DNA of 14,037 nucleotides from a candidate division FCPU426 bacterium (lineage in GTDB: Bacteria > Oederibacteriota > PGYV01 > Palsa-1178). The DNA lies in NCBI GenBank assembly GCA_003167475.1, contig PMTB01000219.1, positions 1-14,037 on the forward strand. The letters are read 5' to 3'. Below are positions 13,109 to 14,037 of this stretch, piece by piece. The notes beneath the pieces are model-generated. The model ran no database searches. It had not been told where the DNA came from and saw nothing but the letters and a program-made list of their open reading frames with translations. The position numbers and the translations under genes are program-made. Position 1 is the first letter of the stretch. Each line of letters starts with the position of its first letter.

Positions 13109-14037
13109 TTGGCGCCCCTTGAACCGATGATCATCCTCAATCCGCCGGATTGAGGAGTTTCAATTGAAATAACCCGGTTATTGCTTTCAGCAAGCCTTTT
13201 TATGATTGAAAGGCCGAGCCCGGCTCCGGCAGCGGTATTATTGCCGATGTGTTTAAGCTGATAAAAAGGCTCGAAAACCCGTTCCTGTTCCGGCAAAGCT
13301 ATCCCCGGCCCGTTATCTTCCACCACGATCCAGTCGTCACTGATGGTTACTTTCAGGGACAGTTTACCCTTATTACTGAATTTGAATGCGTTTTCGACAA
13401 GTTCTTCAATGACGATTTTTTGCCACTTTAATACCTTACCGGAGAGATTATCGGTTTTTAATTCAAACGGTTTCCTGTATATAAGTTCAAGCCTTTCTGC
13501 CATCTGCCTTATGTCTATTTCATTCGGTGAAGAGTCCGCCGAAGTATTGTCGATTTCCGTAAAAAAAAGTATCCTGCTGACGAGATTTTCAATGACCGCG
13601 CTGTTCAGTATCAGGGCGGATGTAAGTTCCTTAAGCTGGTTCTGCGGCGGATGGGTCGCGATTATCCTTGAGTAGCCGGTCAGGACGGCCATGGGCGCGC
13701 GCAGCCTGCCGGATATGAGCGACAGAAAATCCTTTTTCATTTTATTCCTGCCCTGTTCCTCGGAAACGTCCCTTAGGACAAAAACAAGATTACCGGGATT
13801 TCCGGGCGTATCGGCTGCCTTTTTGAACTGGGTTGAAAGATATGATGCTGCCGCGTCCGCTGTCTCGGCTATTTCCGTGATAAACACGCCGCTGTCGGAA
13901 TAAATATCAAAAACATGCTTGAATTTTTCAAGGAAAATATCGGCGAGATTGCCCTCGACGGTCGTAAGTCCCAGCAATTTACCCGCAAGAGCGTTACTGT
14001 GCTGTATGTTGAACATCGCGTCGGTTACGATTATCCG
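13099..14037 (-). CDS. PAS-histidine-kinase paralogue 3 lacking the phospho-His, 5' end off window
   Basis: The frame is open to the window edge, giving the last 312 residues. The visible part begins inside the PAS-like domain (IIVTDAMFNIQHSNA, equivalent to VTDADFNIQQINN of paralogue 2). An N-terminal receiver is expected beyond the edge by homology. The H box reads SGRLRAPM: Gly at fragment residue 110 replaces His, and the Thr four residues later is Ala. The HATPase_c motifs remain: EELVENAFKFSN, VEDNGPGIA, EQERVFEPFYQ and GAGLGLSIIKRL. It is the most diverged H box of the three. It ends GAKWK, with its stop overlapping the start of paralogue 2 by 10 nt, much as paralogue 2 (GADGK) overlaps paralogue 1, so the array arose by tandem duplication. 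Confidence 0.9.
   Translation of the reverse strand, partial: RIIVTDAMFNIQHSNALAGKLLGLTTVEGNLADIFLEKFKHVFDIYSDSGVFITEIAETADAAASYLSTQFKKAADTPGNPGNLVFVLRDVSEEQGRNKMKKDFLSLISGRLRAPMAVLTGYSRIIATHPPQNQLKELTSALILNSAVIENLVSRILFFTEIDNTSADSSPNEIDIRQMAERLELIYRKPFELKTDNLSGKVLKWQKIVIEELVENAFKFSNKGKLSLKVTISDDWIVVEDNGPGIALPEQERVFEPFYQLKHIGNNTAAGAGLGLSIIKRLAESNNRVISIETPQSGGLRMIIGSRGAKWK

Overview
The window looks like part of a chromosome from an uncultured Gram-negative-type bacterium. It carries secreted proteins with signal peptides, Ser/Thr/Pro 'TPT' linkers ending in YPNP/FlgD-like tails, strong AAGGAG-type Shine-Dalgarno sites and many tiny conserved proteins of unknown function. From memory, that protein style is common in metagenome-assembled candidate phyla (Goldbacteria, Firestonebacteria, Elusimicrobia-like). 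The phylum is inference only. There is no rRNA, tRNA, CRISPR array or transposase.

Left (1-4589): the front part of a CHASE3-PAS membrane sensor runs leftward off the edge. A 35-codon ORF overlaps its start by ATGA. Divergent from it, rightward, is a large secreted clan GH-A-like glycoside hydrolase with an inserted discoidin-like domain, a second carbohydrate-binding-like domain and a FlgD-like tail.

Middle (4590-7455): this stretch is A+T-richer to the eye. At 4807-4834 there is a 28-bp sequence with the 11-6-11 layout of a chromosomal dif (XerC/XerD) site. Related dif-like sites lie at 5512-5539 and 7245-7272 in the same orientation. They bracket a VOC/PhnB-like gene and then a secreted pentein (guanidine-modifying) enzyme, so each gene sits like a cassette between Xer-type sites. 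No recombinase is in view. Rightward genes dominate to the left of the site and leftward genes fill everything to its right, which would fit the replication terminus.

Right (7456-14037): a leftward gene train. Nearest the right edge are three tandem paralogous receiver-PAS-histidine-kinase proteins, the last cut by the edge, with 10-11 nt start/stop overlaps. Only the middle one keeps the phosphoacceptor histidine; the other two have glycine there, although their ATP-binding motifs remain. Downstream come DUF2934, a DUF6629-like membrane protein, a one-helix membrane protein, a FlgD-like domain protein, a small amphipathic protein, a Lys/Ala-rich secreted protein and an Ala/Pro-rich secreted protein. 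Several of these have a small hairpin or palindrome close upstream of the Shine-Dalgarno. The set resembles an envelope or stress-response neighbourhood controlled by the kinases; that role is inference.
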